64,000 bases of DNA from Bacillus_AB infantis_C (GCF_050107595.1 NZ_JBNILH010000002.1:589233-653232); one strand, 5' to 3'; counted from the first letter of the stretch, positions 27,168 to 36,075 are shown. Notes: generated by a model from the letters alone, not told the origin. Program-made: numbers and translations.

Positions 27168-28169
27168 ATGGCGCAGAGAATGAAAGATAAAGGCAGTGTG
27201 AATGAATTGGATACAAAGCAGAAATTGATCGTGCTGATCGGCCCGACAGCTGTCGGCAAAACCAGGCTCAGCATTGAATTGGCCAAAAGGTTTGATGCTG
27301 AAATCATCAGCGGCGACTCTATGCAGATCTATAAAGGCATGGATATAGGGACAGCCAAAATTACAGAAAATGAAATGGAAGGAATTCCCCATCATTTGAT
27401 TGATATTAAAGCGCCAAATGAACCCTTTTCCGCTGCTGAATTTCAAGAGCTTGTCAGAAAGGAAATCGAAAGCATCGCTTCCCGTGGGAAGATGCCTATG
27501 ATTGTCGGGGGAACTGGCCTTTACATACAATCTGTCATATATGACTACCAATTTTCCGATGCCCCGTCAGATGACGCCTTCAGGGAGGAGCTGGAACAGC
27601 GCCTTGAATCCGAAGGGGCAGAAGCGCTTTATAAGGAATTATTGAATATCGATCCTGCCAGTGCCGGAAAAATGCACCCCAATAATACAAGAAGGCTCAT
27701 CCGTGCGCTTGAGGTATACCATTGTACAGGAAAGACCATGTCCCAGTACCAGGAACACCAGGCAGCTGAGCTGCTGTATGATACAAGCATCATCGGGCTC
27801 TCCATGGACAGGGAAAAGCTGTATGAGCGGATCAACAGCCGGGTCGACAAAATGATGGATGATGGCCTCCTGGAAGAAGTGGAAGCCCTTCACAGACAGG
27901 GGCTGAAAGACTGCCAGTCAATCCAGGCAATCGGCTATAAGGAAGTCTACGAATACATTAACGGCCGTAATTCTCTGGAAGGCGCGGTCGAAAATCTGAA
28001 GCAAAATTCTCGAAGATACGCAAAAAGGCAGCTGACCTGGTTTCGAAACAAGATGAATGTGGAATGGTTTGATATGACACATGTATCCGATACAGGCTTG
28101 CTTGAAAAAAAAATCGCGGAAATTTCTGCGTATATTGAAGGAAAGCTTCAAATAAAATCGAATACATAA
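27168..28169 (+). CDS. miaA: tRNA dimethylallyltransferase MiaA
   Basis: About 333 residues from the ATG at 27168. MiaA transfers a dimethylallyl group from DMAPP to N6 of A37 in tRNA, making the substrate for MiaB encoded at 14.9 kb. The P-loop IGPTAVGKTRLS lies near residue 24, followed by DSMQIYKGMDIGTAK, VGGTGLYIQSV and the RRYAKRQLTWFRN C-terminal block. The start is uncertain: no strong ribosome-binding site precedes 27168, and the in-frame ATG at 27180 or GTG at 27198 would give a length closer to the usual ~314 residues. hfq follows. Confidence 0.95.
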   Translation: MAQRMKDKGSVNELDTKQKLIVLIGPTAVGKTRLSIELAKRFDAEIISGDSMQIYKGMDIGTAKITENEMEGIPHHLIDIKAPNEPFSAAEFQELVRKEIESIASRGKMPMIVGGTGLYIQSVIYDYQFSDAPSDDAFREELEQRLESEGAEALYKELLNIDPASAGKMHPNNTRRLIRALEVYHCTGKTMSQYQEHQAAELLYDTSIIGLSMDREKLYERINSRVDKMMDDGLLEEVEALHRQGLKDCQSIQAIGYKEVYEYINGRNSLEGAVENLKQNSRRYAKRQLTWFRNKMNVEWFDMTHVSDTGLLEKKIAEISAYIEGKLQIKSNT

Positions 28170-28197
28170 TATAGAGACAAAAGAGGAGGATTTATCA

Positions 28198-28431
28198 ATG
28201 AAACAATCCGTTAATATTCAAGACCAATTTCTAAACCAGCTTCGCAAGGACGGAACAGGAGTTACTGTTTTCCTTTTGAACGGATTCCAATTGCGCGGGC
28301 AGATCAAAGGATTTGATAACTTCACGGTGCTGTTTGAATCAGAAGGGAAGCAGCAGCTGGTCTATAAGCATGCCATTTCCACTTTTTCTCCGCAGCGCAA
28401 TGTCCAGATCGATCTTGAAGGACAGCAATAG
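28198..28431 (+). CDS. hfq: RNA chaperone Hfq
   Basis: 77 residues. The Sm1 part (QDQFLNQLRKDGTGVTVFLLNGFQLRGQIKGFDNF) and the Sm2 motif YKHAIST are intact, and the protein would form the hexameric ring that binds small RNAs and poly(A/U) tracts. GAGGAGG lies upstream of the ATG. It follows miaA, the near-universal order, and ends at a terminator. Confidence 0.97.
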   Translation: MKQSVNIQDQFLNQLRKDGTGVTVFLLNGFQLRGQIKGFDNFTVLFESEGKQQLVYKHAISTFSPQRNVQIDLEGQQ

Positions 28432-28448
28432 TCCATCCTATAAAGGAA

Positions 28449-28479
28449 AGTCCGCTTCTTCCGGGAAGCGGGCTTTTTT
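28449..28479 (+). terminator. Rho-independent terminator after hfq
   Basis: CCGCTTC / GAAGCGG stem with flanking A-T pairs, followed by six Ts. Confidence 0.82.
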
Positions 28480-28521
28480 ATATGAAAGGCTTTGTTAAAC
28501 ATTGTTGTTGATTTTGGGCTC

Positions 28522-28569
28522 ATGCGTGTGAAACTTTGTTTCACACGCATTTCAGCATAGCTGAAATGC
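28522..28569 (+). other. Two overlapping perfect stem-loops between hfq and spoVK
   Basis: ATGCGTGTGAAAC-TTT-GTTTCACACGCAT (13-bp stem, 28522-28550) overlaps by four bases a second perfect hairpin GCATTTCAGC-ATA-GCTGAAATGC (28547-28569). Neither is followed by a T run. They occupy the 350-bp non-coding gap 28480-28826, where I see no gene. Confidence 0.7.
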
Positions 28570-28826
28570 AGCCAGATGAAAAGAAACTAATTCCCTTTTC
28601 AGCAACTTTCTTTAATGATTTTGAAGGCTTGTGAATATATATAAAAATAACGGTTATTTCTCGGGAAACCGCAGGATATGACATAGCCCGGCTCCTGCAG
28701 AGAGAAAAACCAGGTATTTTGTCGCTTCAGCAGTAAATGTGGCTTCTTTTCTGCCTGAAAGATAGGCATTTGTCACAAGAAACAGCTTCAGGGAGTATAC
28801 TGGTGGGAAATAGTGAGGTGAAAGCT

Positions 28827-29777
28827 TTGGACCAGCCGATACGAATGAAAAATAATGGCCAGATCAGCATTGTGCTCAATTCGCAGAAAAGGAAGCCATT
28901 CACAAAGGAAAGCCCGGACATTCAAGTTGTTCCAAGGGCACTGCCTCAGGAGCATGCAGCACTTAAGGAAATTGAGGAAGAGCTTGCAGCCCTTGTCGGC
29001 ATGGAAGAAATGAAACGGATGATAAAAGAAATTTATGCATGGATATATGTTAACAAGAAAAGGGAAGAAACCGGCCTGAAGGCGGGGAAGCAGGCTCTGC
29101 ACATGATGTTCAAGGGCAACCCGGGTACAGGGAAGACAACGGTCGCCAGGCTGATCGGCAAGCTTTTCCTCAGGATGAATGTCCTTGCCAAAGGCCATCT
29201 GATCGAGGCGGAAAGAGCCGATCTTGTCGGTGAATATATCGGCCACACCGCGCAAAAGACCCGTGACCTGATCAAGAAGGCAATCGGCGGCATTCTTTTC
29301 ATAGATGAGGCCTATTCACTGGGCAGGGGAGGAGAAAAAGACTTCGGTAAAGAAGCGATTGATACGCTTGTCAAGCATATGGAGGACCGGCAGCACGAGT
29401 TCATCCTGATCCTTGCCGGCTACTCCAGGGAAATGGATTATTTCCTTACCCTCAATCCCGGCCTTCATTCAAGGTTTCCGCTCGTTATCGATTTTCCTGA
29501 TTATACAATCGAGCAGCTGATGGAAATCGCGCAAAAGATGCTGGTTGAAAAGGAATATTCCCTGAGCCATGAAGCGGAGAAAAAGCTGAGGGAGCATCTG
29601 GTATGGGCAAAATCGGATATCAGCACAACAGCTTTTTCAAATGGGCGCTATATCCGCAATATCCTTGAAAAATCGATCCGTGCCCAGGCGATGAGGCTGC
29701 TGATGCAAAGCCATTTTGACCGCCATGAGCTGATGACGATCAGAAGCAATGATTTAATGTTTGAAGAAGATATGTAA
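28827..29777 (+). CDS. spoVK: Stage V sporulation protein K (AAA+ ATPase)
   Basis: About 316 residues, close to B. subtilis SpoVK. It is a CbbX/SpoVK-type AAA+ ATPase with Walker A FKGNPGTGKTT near residue 96, Walker B GGILFIDEAYSL near 155, and sensor/arginine-finger regions (ILAGYSREMDYFL, LNPGLHSRFP). SpoVK is needed for spore maturation (stage V). I prefer the TTG at 28827: GAGGTGA sits 5 nt upstream and the protein then begins close to the conserved MKNNGQISIVLN segment. A longer frame from an ATG at 28737 has no such support. It follows hfq, as in B. subtilis. Confidence 0.9.
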   Translation: MDQPIRMKNNGQISIVLNSQKRKPFTKESPDIQVVPRALPQEHAALKEIEEELAALVGMEEMKRMIKEIYAWIYVNKKREETGLKAGKQALHMMFKGNPGTGKTTVARLIGKLFLRMNVLAKGHLIEAERADLVGEYIGHTAQKTRDLIKKAIGGILFIDEAYSLGRGGEKDFGKEAIDTLVKHMEDRQHEFILILAGYSREMDYFLTLNPGLHSRFPLVIDFPDYTIEQLMEIAQKMLVEKEYSLSHEAEKKLREHLVWAKSDISTTAFSNGRYIRNILEKSIRAQAMRLLMQSHFDRHELMTIRSNDLMFEEDM

Positions 29778-29780
29778 GAA

Positions 29781-29806
29781 AAAAAGCAGGCTTCCGGCCT
29801 GCTTTT
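29781..29806. terminator. Bidirectional terminator between spoVK and the TRIC-family gene
   Basis: AAAAAGCAGG-CTTCCGG-CCTGCTTTTT is symmetric, with As on the left and Ts on the right, so it can end both converging genes. Confidence 0.88.
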
Positions 29807-29819
29807 TGCTTTCTGTATT

Positions 29820-30431
29820 TTATTGCCTGGCTGCGCCAAGCCGCCTCGCCGGAAGCTTCCAGTGATAAGTGTATGACAGCACCCGGAGAAGGGTGATGGA
29901 TACAAAAAGGCTGTATAATGCGACGGCCGAGTCTGCCAGCCCAAGCCCGATGGCAAAGCCGCAGAGGATCGCCCAGACTGCGTATATTTCAGATCTCAGC
30001 ACCAGCGGCTTCCTCCCTGCCAGAAGGTCGCGGATGATGCCTCCTCCGCTTCCGGTCAGCACGGCAGCCACAATGACAGCGCTGAGAGGGTGGCCCATTT
30101 CTGAAGCGTAAATCGCGCCCTGAATCGCAAATGCAGACAGGCCGATTGCATCAAAAAAGTTTCCCCATTTCTGCCAGTGTCTTAACAGGTTATTGGGAAA
30201 CAGGAATACCGCTGTAATGGACAGAAGGGCTATCTGGAAGAACATCCCCTGCTCCCAAAGGGCTGAAACCGGCACCCCAATCAGAAGGTTGCGGATGGCG
30301 CCTCCGCCAAACGCAGTTACAATCCCGAGTATATAAACCCCTAAAATATCATATTCCTCTTCCATGGCAATGATCGCGCCGCTTACTGCAAAAGCAATCG
30401 TGCCAATCATGCTCAATACTTCCCATGTCAT
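29820..30431 (-). CDS. Trimeric intracellular cation channel (TRIC/UPF0126) family protein
   Basis: A 203-residue membrane protein with about seven hydrophobic segments. The two internal repeats each carry the family's glycine-rich motif: GGGAIRNLLIG in the first and GSGGGIIRDLLAGRKP in the second. Prokaryotic TRIC proteins form trimeric potassium or sodium-permeable channels, but the physiological role in Bacillus is not established. AGAGGAG lies upstream of the ATG. It is convergent with spoVK and divergent from hflX. Confidence 0.88.
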   Translation of the reverse strand: MTWEVLSMIGTIAFAVSGAIIAMEEEYDILGVYILGIVTAFGGGAIRNLLIGVPVSALWEQGMFFQIALLSITAVFLFPNNLLRHWQKWGNFFDAIGLSAFAIQGAIYASEMGHPLSAVIVAAVLTGSGGGIIRDLLAGRKPLVLRSEIYAVWAILCGFAIGLGLADSAVALYSLFVSITLLRVLSYTYHWKLPARRLGAARQ

Positions 30432-30723
30432 GGTGCATTTCTCCTCTGGTGAAGCCTGGAATCCAGGCTGGTTTATTCTTTATATCAGTGGAAAGGCTAA
30501 TCTCTCCACAGCATCTTTTTACCTCAAACAATATGATTTTAACACGCAAAAATGATTTTTCAATCATTATTTTCCAGCAGCTGTGAAGAATAGGAGGGAG
30601 AAGGGTTTTAAAGCGTTCAGACTGGTAAAAATAGTAGGATGGAGCGCATATTTTTGGTATGATATTTGAAGGTCGGATGTACGTATTCCAGTAAGGCGAT
30701 TTTTTATAGAAAAGAGGGATTCC

Positions 30724-31980
30724 TTGGAAAATAAAACGGAGTTCGAAAGAGTTATTCTAGTCGGCTGCCAGACTGGGGAGGACGACAGGCATTTCCAGTA
30801 TTCGATGGAAGAGCTTGCATCTTTGACAGAAACGGCCAACGGCAAAGTGCTGGCTGAGCTGTCCCAGAAAAGAGAAAGAATCCATCCTTCTACATATATA
30901 GGAAAAGGCAAGGTTGAAGAATTAAAGATGCTGGAGGAAGAGGTTGGAGCAGACCTGATCATTTTCAATGATGAGCTTTCACCAAGCCAGGTCAGGAATG
31001 TTTCCAATGAAGTGAACAGCAGGGTCCTTGACCGGACTCAGCTGATCCTTGATATTTTCGCACAGCGGGCCAGGTCGAAGGAAGGGAAGCTGCAGGTTGA
31101 GCTTGCCCAGCTGCAGTACCTGCTCCCAAGGCTTGGCGGGCAGGGCCTCCAGCTTTCAAGGCTCGGTGCCGGGATCGGAACGAGGGGGCCGGGTGAAACA
31201 AAGCTTGAATCCGACCGCCGCCATATCCGCAGGAAGATTGATGATATCAAATCGCAGCTGTCGGTGATCGTGCAGCACAGGGACAGATACCGCGAGCGCC
31301 GGAAAAAAAATAAAGCGTTCCAGATTGCCCTTGTCGGCTACACGAATGCCGGGAAATCGACCCTGTTCAACCGGCTTGCCGAAGCTGAATCCTTTGAAGA
31401 GAACCAGCTCTTTGCAACGCTTGACCCGATGACAAGAAAGCTCATCCTCCCAAGCGGTTACCTGGCGCTTGCAACGGATACGGTCGGGTTCATCCAGGAT
31501 CTGCCGACAACCCTTGTTGCGGCATTCAGGTCGACGCTTGAGGAAGTGAGTGAAGCAGACCTGCTGCTTCATGTTATCGATTCATCGAATCCGGATTATT
31601 TCCAGCATGAACAGACCGTAAACAAGCTGCTTGAGGATCTTGATATCCAGCACATCCCGCAGCTGGCGGTTTATAATAAAAGTGACCAGGTGCATCCGGA
31701 TTTCGTTCCATCGGCAAAGACTGAATCCGTCGTGATCAGCGCCTTTGCGGAAAATGACCGCAGCATGCTGAAGCGGAAAATCGAAGAGCTGGTCCTGGGC
31801 ATGATGAAGCCTTATCAGGTGGAAATCCCGTCAACTGAAGGCAGGATTCTGTCGCAGCTGAAAAATGAGACAATTTTGAGGGAGCTCTCATTCCAGGAAG
31901 AGACAGAGGTCTATCTCTGCAAAGGGTATGCCCTTGAAGATCATCAGATCACAGGAGAACTAAACAAATACACAGTATAA
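30724..31980 (+). CDS. hflX: Ribosome-associated GTPase HflX
   Basis: 418 residues. The N-terminal HflX domain (STYIGKGKVEELKMLEEEV, FNDELSPSQVRNV) and the coiled linker (RLGAGIGTRGPGETKLESDRR) precede the GTPase domain, with G1 GYTNAGKST near residue 204, switch region DTVGFI and G4 NKSD. HflX splits stalled 70S ribosomes under stress. The start is TTG at 30724 with AAAAGAGGG upstream. In B. subtilis hflX (ynbA) is followed by ynbB, as here. Confidence 0.95.
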   Translation: MENKTEFERVILVGCQTGEDDRHFQYSMEELASLTETANGKVLAELSQKRERIHPSTYIGKGKVEELKMLEEEVGADLIIFNDELSPSQVRNVSNEVNSRVLDRTQLILDIFAQRARSKEGKLQVELAQLQYLLPRLGGQGLQLSRLGAGIGTRGPGETKLESDRRHIRRKIDDIKSQLSVIVQHRDRYRERRKKNKAFQIALVGYTNAGKSTLFNRLAEAESFEENQLFATLDPMTRKLILPSGYLALATDTVGFIQDLPTTLVAAFRSTLEEVSEADLLLHVIDSSNPDYFQHEQTVNKLLEDLDIQHIPQLAVYNKSDQVHPDFVPSAKTESVVISAFAENDRSMLKRKIEELVLGMMKPYQVEIPSTEGRILSQLKNETILRELSFQEETEVYLCKGYALEDHQITGELNKYTV

Positions 31981-31984
31981 AAAA

Positions 31985-32010
31985 GGCCGGAGGGGATGAA
32001 CCCTCCGGCT
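31985..32010 (+). other. Hairpin between hflX and ynbB
   Basis: GGCCGGAGGG / CCCTCCGGCT, about 10 bp including one G-U pair. There is no T run after it, so it may be an attenuating or processing hairpin just before the ynbB ribosome-binding site rather than a full terminator. Confidence 0.55.
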
Positions 32011-32028
32011 CTTGGATTGGAGAACAGC

Positions 32029-33297
32029 ATGTTTCAGCATTTAGAATACGGAAGCCGGATTCAAGAACTGGCTTCACAGGCAGAAGAAAAAATTGCATCC
32101 GTTCATAAAAAGATTGACCAAAGAATCGAAGCCAACCAGTTTAGGGTGCTTGAAAGCTTTCAGCATTACAAGGTGAGCGATTCTCACTTCATTCCTTCGA
32201 CCGGCTATGGCTATGATGATATCGGCCGGGATACACTTGAAGAAATCTATGCAAGGGTGTTTGGAGGAGAAGCAGGTCTTGTAAGGCCGCAGATCATCTC
32301 AGGAACACATGCTATCTCTACCGCTCTTTTCGGTATCCTCCGCCCAGGGGATGAACTGATTTATATGACCGGGAAACCTTATGATACTCTTGAGGAAATC
32401 GTCGGCATCAGGGGCAAAGGGACAGGCTCTCTGAAGGAATTTGGCATAAGCTACAGCAGCGTTCCACTCGGTGAGGATGGTTATGTGGATTTTGAAGCCG
32501 TGAGGAGCGCAATTAAGCCGAATACGAAGATGATTGGAATCCAGCGGTCCAAAGGCTACGCTGTCAGGCCTTCTTTTACAATTGCCCAGATCAAGGAAAT
32601 GATTGAGTTTGTAAAAGAGATCAAGCCGGATGTGGTTGTCTTTGTGGACAATTGCTATGGGGAATTTATAGAGGAAATGGAGCCTTGCCATGTTGGCGCT
32701 GACCTGATGGCCGGATCCCTCATCAAGAATCCAGGCGGAGGCCTTGCCAAAACCGGCGGCTATATTGTCGGCAAAAAGGAACTGGTTGAGGCATGCTCTT
32801 ACAGGATGACCTCGCCTGGGATCGGAGCGGAAGCGGGGGCCTCACTGTACAGTCTCCAGGAGATGTACCAGGGATTCTTCCTTGCTCCGCACGTTGCCGG
32901 CCAGGCGCTGAAAGGGGCCGTATTCACTGCAGCGCTGCTTGAAATGCTCGGGATGAATTCTTCGCCAAAATGGGATGCGGAGAGGACAGATCTGATTCAA
33001 TCCGTCCAGTTCGATGACCGGGATAAGATGGTGGCATTCTGTCAGGCCATTCAATACGCATCTCCCGTCAATTCACATGTAACCCCGTATCCTGCTTATA
33101 TGCCGGGCTATGAGGATGATGTCATCATGGCGGCAGGAACATTCATCCAGGGGGCGAGCATCGAGCTTACCGCCGATGGACCGACCCGCCCGCCGTATGT
33201 TGCCTATGTCCAGGGTGGCCTCACTTACTCGCATGTAAAAATTGCCATTTGCACAGCCATCAGCTCTTTAGCAAAAAAGGGTTTAATACAACTTTAA
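32029..33297 (+). CDS. ynbB: YnbB, PLP-dependent methionine gamma-lyase/aluminium-resistance family protein
   Basis: About 422 residues. A fold-type I PLP enzyme of the Met_gamma_lyase (aluminium resistance) family: VRPQIISGTHAISTALFG, VFVDNCYGEF (PLP-contacting Asp) and the lysine in SLIKNPGGGLAKTGGYI as probable Schiff-base site. The substrate in Bacillus is not proven. I chose the ATG at 32029, preceded by TTGGAGA; the in-frame ATG at 31996 lies inside the hairpin. It is probably co-transcribed with hflX. Confidence 0.88.
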   Translation: MFQHLEYGSRIQELASQAEEKIASVHKKIDQRIEANQFRVLESFQHYKVSDSHFIPSTGYGYDDIGRDTLEEIYARVFGGEAGLVRPQIISGTHAISTALFGILRPGDELIYMTGKPYDTLEEIVGIRGKGTGSLKEFGISYSSVPLGEDGYVDFEAVRSAIKPNTKMIGIQRSKGYAVRPSFTIAQIKEMIEFVKEIKPDVVVFVDNCYGEFIEEMEPCHVGADLMAGSLIKNPGGGLAKTGGYIVGKKELVEACSYRMTSPGIGAEAGASLYSLQEMYQGFFLAPHVAGQALKGAVFTAALLEMLGMNSSPKWDAERTDLIQSVQFDDRDKMVAFCQAIQYASPVNSHVTPYPAYMPGYEDDVIMAAGTFIQGASIELTADGPTRPPYVAYVQGGLTYSHVKIAICTAISSLAKKGLIQL

Positions 33298-33371
33298 TAG
33301 GTGAATATATAAAAGGGCAGCATGGCTGTCCTTTTTAATTTTTGTCAGGGGAAATTTTTTTGTGTTTTTAA

Positions 33372-33388
33372 TGTTATAAAACCTCACA
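33372..33388 (+). promoter_or_regulatory. GlnR operator 1 of glnRA
   Basis: TGTTA-N7-TCACA is a perfect match to the GlnR/TnrA box TGTNA-N7-TNACA, located just upstream of the glnR -35 element. Confidence 0.85.
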
Positions 33389-33393
33389 TGTGG

Positions 33394-33422
33394 TTGACAA
33401 CAAATCTGACATTACATATAAT
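33394..33422 (+). promoter_or_regulatory. Sigma-A promoter of glnRA
   Basis: Consensus TTGACA and TATAAT separated by exactly 17 bp, about 37 bp upstream of the glnR start. It overlaps the second GlnR operator. Confidence 0.88.
33395..33411 (+). promoter_or_regulatory. GlnR operator 2 of glnRA, overlapping the -35
   Basis: TGACA-N7-TGACA matches the GlnR box TGTNA-N7-TNACA with a single mismatch and overlaps the -35 hexamer. The two boxes start 23 bp apart, about two helical turns, as expected for cooperative GlnR repression. Confidence 0.7.
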
Positions 33423-33458
33423 AAACACAAGAAATGATTGCAAAGGAGGAGAAATCGG

Positions 33459-33863
33459 ATGAAAGGCAGTGAAATACGCCGTTCCATGCCGCTATTTCCA
33501 ATTGGGACTGTAATGCAGCTGACTGAGCTGACAGCCAGGCAGATCCGCTATTACGAAGAGCACCAGTTGATTTCTCCAGCACGAACTGACGGAAATAGAC
33601 GGCTTTTTTCCCTGAATGATATTGATAAGCTCCTCGAGATCAAGGATTTGATTGATCAGGGAGTCAATATGGCGGGAATCAAGCAATTATTCGCCATGCA
33701 GGAACAAACATTATCAGCTGAAGTACAGCAGCAAGCAGAAAAAGTAAGGCGCGATTTGTCTGATGATGAATTGAGAAAGCTCCTGAGGCAGGAAATGATG
33801 CAGGCCGGCCGATTCAACCGGCATTCACTCCGCCAGGGAGATATGTCCCGCTTTTTCCATTAA
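33459..33863 (+). CDS. glnR: Glutamine synthetase repressor GlnR (MerR family)
   Basis: About 134 residues. The N-terminal MerR-type winged helix (IGTVMQLTELTARQIRYYEEHQLISPARTDG in two blocks) is followed by a C-terminal tail through which GlnR senses feedback-inhibited glutamine synthetase. It represses glnRA, tnrA and ure genes under nitrogen excess. AAAGGAGG precedes the ATG at 33459. glnA follows 34 bp downstream in the same operon, and two GlnR boxes cover the promoter. Confidence 0.96.
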   Translation: MKGSEIRRSMPLFPIGTVMQLTELTARQIRYYEEHQLISPARTDGNRRLFSLNDIDKLLEIKDLIDQGVNMAGIKQLFAMQEQTLSAEVQQQAEKVRRDLSDDELRKLLRQEMMQAGRFNRHSLRQGDMSRFFH

Positions 33864-33897
33864 ATAAAATTGATGTGTCCTAAGGGAGGAAAAACTA

Positions 33898-35232
33898 ATG
33901 GCTAACTACACAAAAGATGACATTAAACGTATTGCTGAAGAAGAAAACGTAAAATTTATCCGTCTTCAATTTACGGATATCCTCGGAACAATCAAAAACG
34001 TGGAAATCCCGATTTCCCAGCTTGAAAAAGCGCTGGACAACAAAATGATGTTTGACGGCTCTTCCATCGAAGGCTTCGTCCGCATTGAAGAATCCGATAT
34101 GCTTCTTTATCCTGACCTCAGCACTTGGGTTGTATTCCCTTGGACAGCTGAAAAAGGCAAGGTTGCCCGCCTGATCTGCGATATCTATAATCCAGATATG
34201 ACTCCATTTGATGGTGACCCGCGCAACAATCTGAGAAGGATCCTTGATGAGATGAAGGAATTAGGCTTCACAGACTTCAATCTCGGACCTGAGCCGGAGT
34301 TCTTCCTTTTCAAGCTTGACCAGCAGGGTGAACCTACTCTTGAACTGAATGATAACGGAGGCTATTTCGACCTTGCGCCGACAGACCTTGGTGAAAACTG
34401 CCGCCGCGACATCGTGCTTGAGCTTGAAGAAATGGGCTTTGAAATTGAAGCTTCCCACCACGAAGTGGCTCCAGGACAGCACGAGATCGACTTTAAATAT
34501 GCTGATGCGCTGACTGCATGCGACCAGATCCAGACATTCAAGCTTGTTGTTAAAACAATCGCCCGCAAGCACGGCCTGCACGCAACATTCATGCCAAAGC
34601 CATTGTTCGGCGTAAACGGATCAGGGATGCACTGCAATATGTCCCTGTTCAATGAAGGCAAGAACTCATTCTATGATACTACTGGAAACCTTGAGCTAAG
34701 CGATACTGCCCGCCAGTTCATCGCCGGCATCATCAAGCACGCTCCGGCTTTCACAGCTGTAACGAACCCGACTGTCAACTCTTATAAGCGCCTTGTTCCC
34801 GGCTATGAAGCACCTTGCTATGTGGCATGGTCTGCAAGGAACCGTTCACCGCTTATCCGCATCCCGGCATCACGCGGCATGAGCACACGTGTTGAGGTCC
34901 GCAGCGTTGACCCGGCAGCAAACCCATACCTGGCTATGGCAGTGCTATTAAAAGCAGGACTTGACGGGATCAAGAACAAACTGACTCCTCCAGCGCCAGT
35001 TGACCGCAACATCTATGTAATGAACAAAGAAGAGCGCGTCGCAGAAGGCATTGAAGATCTTCCTGCAACACTTGCCCAGGCTCTTGACCAGCTGAAGAGC
35101 AATGAAATCATGGTTTCAGCCCTTGGCGAGCACATCTTCGAACACTTCATCGAAGCGAAGGAAATTGAGTGGGATATGTTCCGCACACAAGTTCACCCTT
35201 GGGAACGCGAGCAGTACCTGCAGATGTATTAA
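33898..35232 (+). CDS. glnA: Type I glutamine synthetase GlnA
   Basis: 444 residues, the usual length of the Bacillus GSI-alpha enzyme. It condenses glutamate and ammonia using ATP and also acts as the nitrogen signal for GlnR and TnrA. Visible motifs: FDGSSIEGF near the N-terminus, GPEPEFFLF, HHEVAPGQHEIDF, NPTVNSYKRLVPGYEAP (ATP-binding) and the IRIPASRG substrate loop. AAGGGAGG precedes the ATG. A strong terminator follows. Confidence 0.98.
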   Translation: MANYTKDDIKRIAEEENVKFIRLQFTDILGTIKNVEIPISQLEKALDNKMMFDGSSIEGFVRIEESDMLLYPDLSTWVVFPWTAEKGKVARLICDIYNPDMTPFDGDPRNNLRRILDEMKELGFTDFNLGPEPEFFLFKLDQQGEPTLELNDNGGYFDLAPTDLGENCRRDIVLELEEMGFEIEASHHEVAPGQHEIDFKYADALTACDQIQTFKLVVKTIARKHGLHATFMPKPLFGVNGSGMHCNMSLFNEGKNSFYDTTGNLELSDTARQFIAGIIKHAPAFTAVTNPTVNSYKRLVPGYEAPCYVAWSARNRSPLIRIPASRGMSTRVEVRSVDPAANPYLAMAVLLKAGLDGIKNKLTPPAPVDRNIYVMNKEERVAEGIEDLPATLAQALDQLKSNEIMVSALGEHIFEHFIEAKEIEWDMFRTQVHPWEREQYLQMY

Positions 35233-35241
35233 TAGATTTGG

Positions 35242-35274
35242 CCCCTTGATACCATTGGTATTGAGGGGTTTTTT
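35242..35274 (+). terminator. Rho-independent terminator after glnA
   Basis: CCCCTTGATACC-ATT-GGTATTGAGGGG, a 12-bp stem with one G-U pair, followed by six Ts. Confidence 0.92.
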
Positions 35275-35390
35275 GTGTTTCGGGTATTTAAGGGAGTTTA
35301 GTTTGGTTTGAGAGGTGCCTGTTTTTTTTTGCGGAAAAACTTATTCGAAGACTTTCTTCATATATTTGACCAGGGTGCCTTAAAAGGAGT

Positions 35391-35897
35391 TATGAGTCAC
35401 TCTGGTGGTGGGGGAAGCTGGGCAGAGTGTCTCAAGAGGAGAATATGAGTCACTCTGAAGTGGGGAAAGCCGGGCAGAGTGTCTCAAGAGGAGAATATGA
35501 GTCACTCTGAAGTGGAGAAAGCCGGGCAGAGGGTCTCAAGAGGAGAATATGAGTCACTCTGAAGTTGGGAAAGCCGGGCAGAGTGTCTCAAGAGGAGAAT
35601 ATGAGTCACTCTGAAGTGGAGAAAGCCGGGCAGAGTGTCTCAAGATGAGAATATCAGTCACTCTAGAGGTGAAAAAGCCAACCAGAGTGCTTCAAGAAGA
35701 GAAAATGAGTCACTCTGATGGTGGGGATGGCTGAGCAGAGTGACTCAAAATAAGGATATGACTCACTCTAAAGGTGAAAAAGCCAACCAGAGTACCTCAA
35801 GAGGAGAATATGAATCACTCTGATGGTGGGCAAGGCTGAGCAGAGTGCCTCAAGAAGAGAATATGAGTCAATCAGACACTAAAGAAAGCCGGTCAGT
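35391..35897 (+). repeat. Tandem array of nine 52-53 bp hairpin-forming units plus a partial tenth
   Basis: Units begin at about 35391, 35444, 35496, 35548, 35600, 35652, 35704, 35757, 35809, with a decayed one at 35862. Each unit reads TATGAGTCACTCTG, a loop of about 17 nt, then CAGAGTGTCTCAAGAGGAGAA. The arms GAGTCACTCTG and CAGAGTGACTC are reverse complements, so every unit can fold into a 10-11 bp hairpin. Loop variants occur in blocks: a GGGGAAAGCCGGG type in units 1-5, then alternating AAAAAGCCAAC and GGTGGGGATGGCTGAG types in 6-9, which implies a two-unit duplication. The period is not a multiple of three and no ORF crosses it. Confidence 0.92.
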
Positions 35898-36075
35898 CCT
35901 GGAATTGGTTCATTCTTGCCTTTTCATATTTCTTGTTATTTCGAATGCGGTCCTGCCGGGCCATACTGAATGCTCATATATCCTCCTGCTTGCTTTTTGC
36001 TCAATATGTTAGTTTATTTTCCACTTTCCTACCACGATAAGATTGCTTATAATACACTAAAAAGGGAGGTGATAA

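Noticed and set aside
35391..35897. CRISPR array
   Set aside because: The 52-53 bp units are contiguous and similar throughout. There are no unique spacers between short constant repeats, and no cas genes are nearby.
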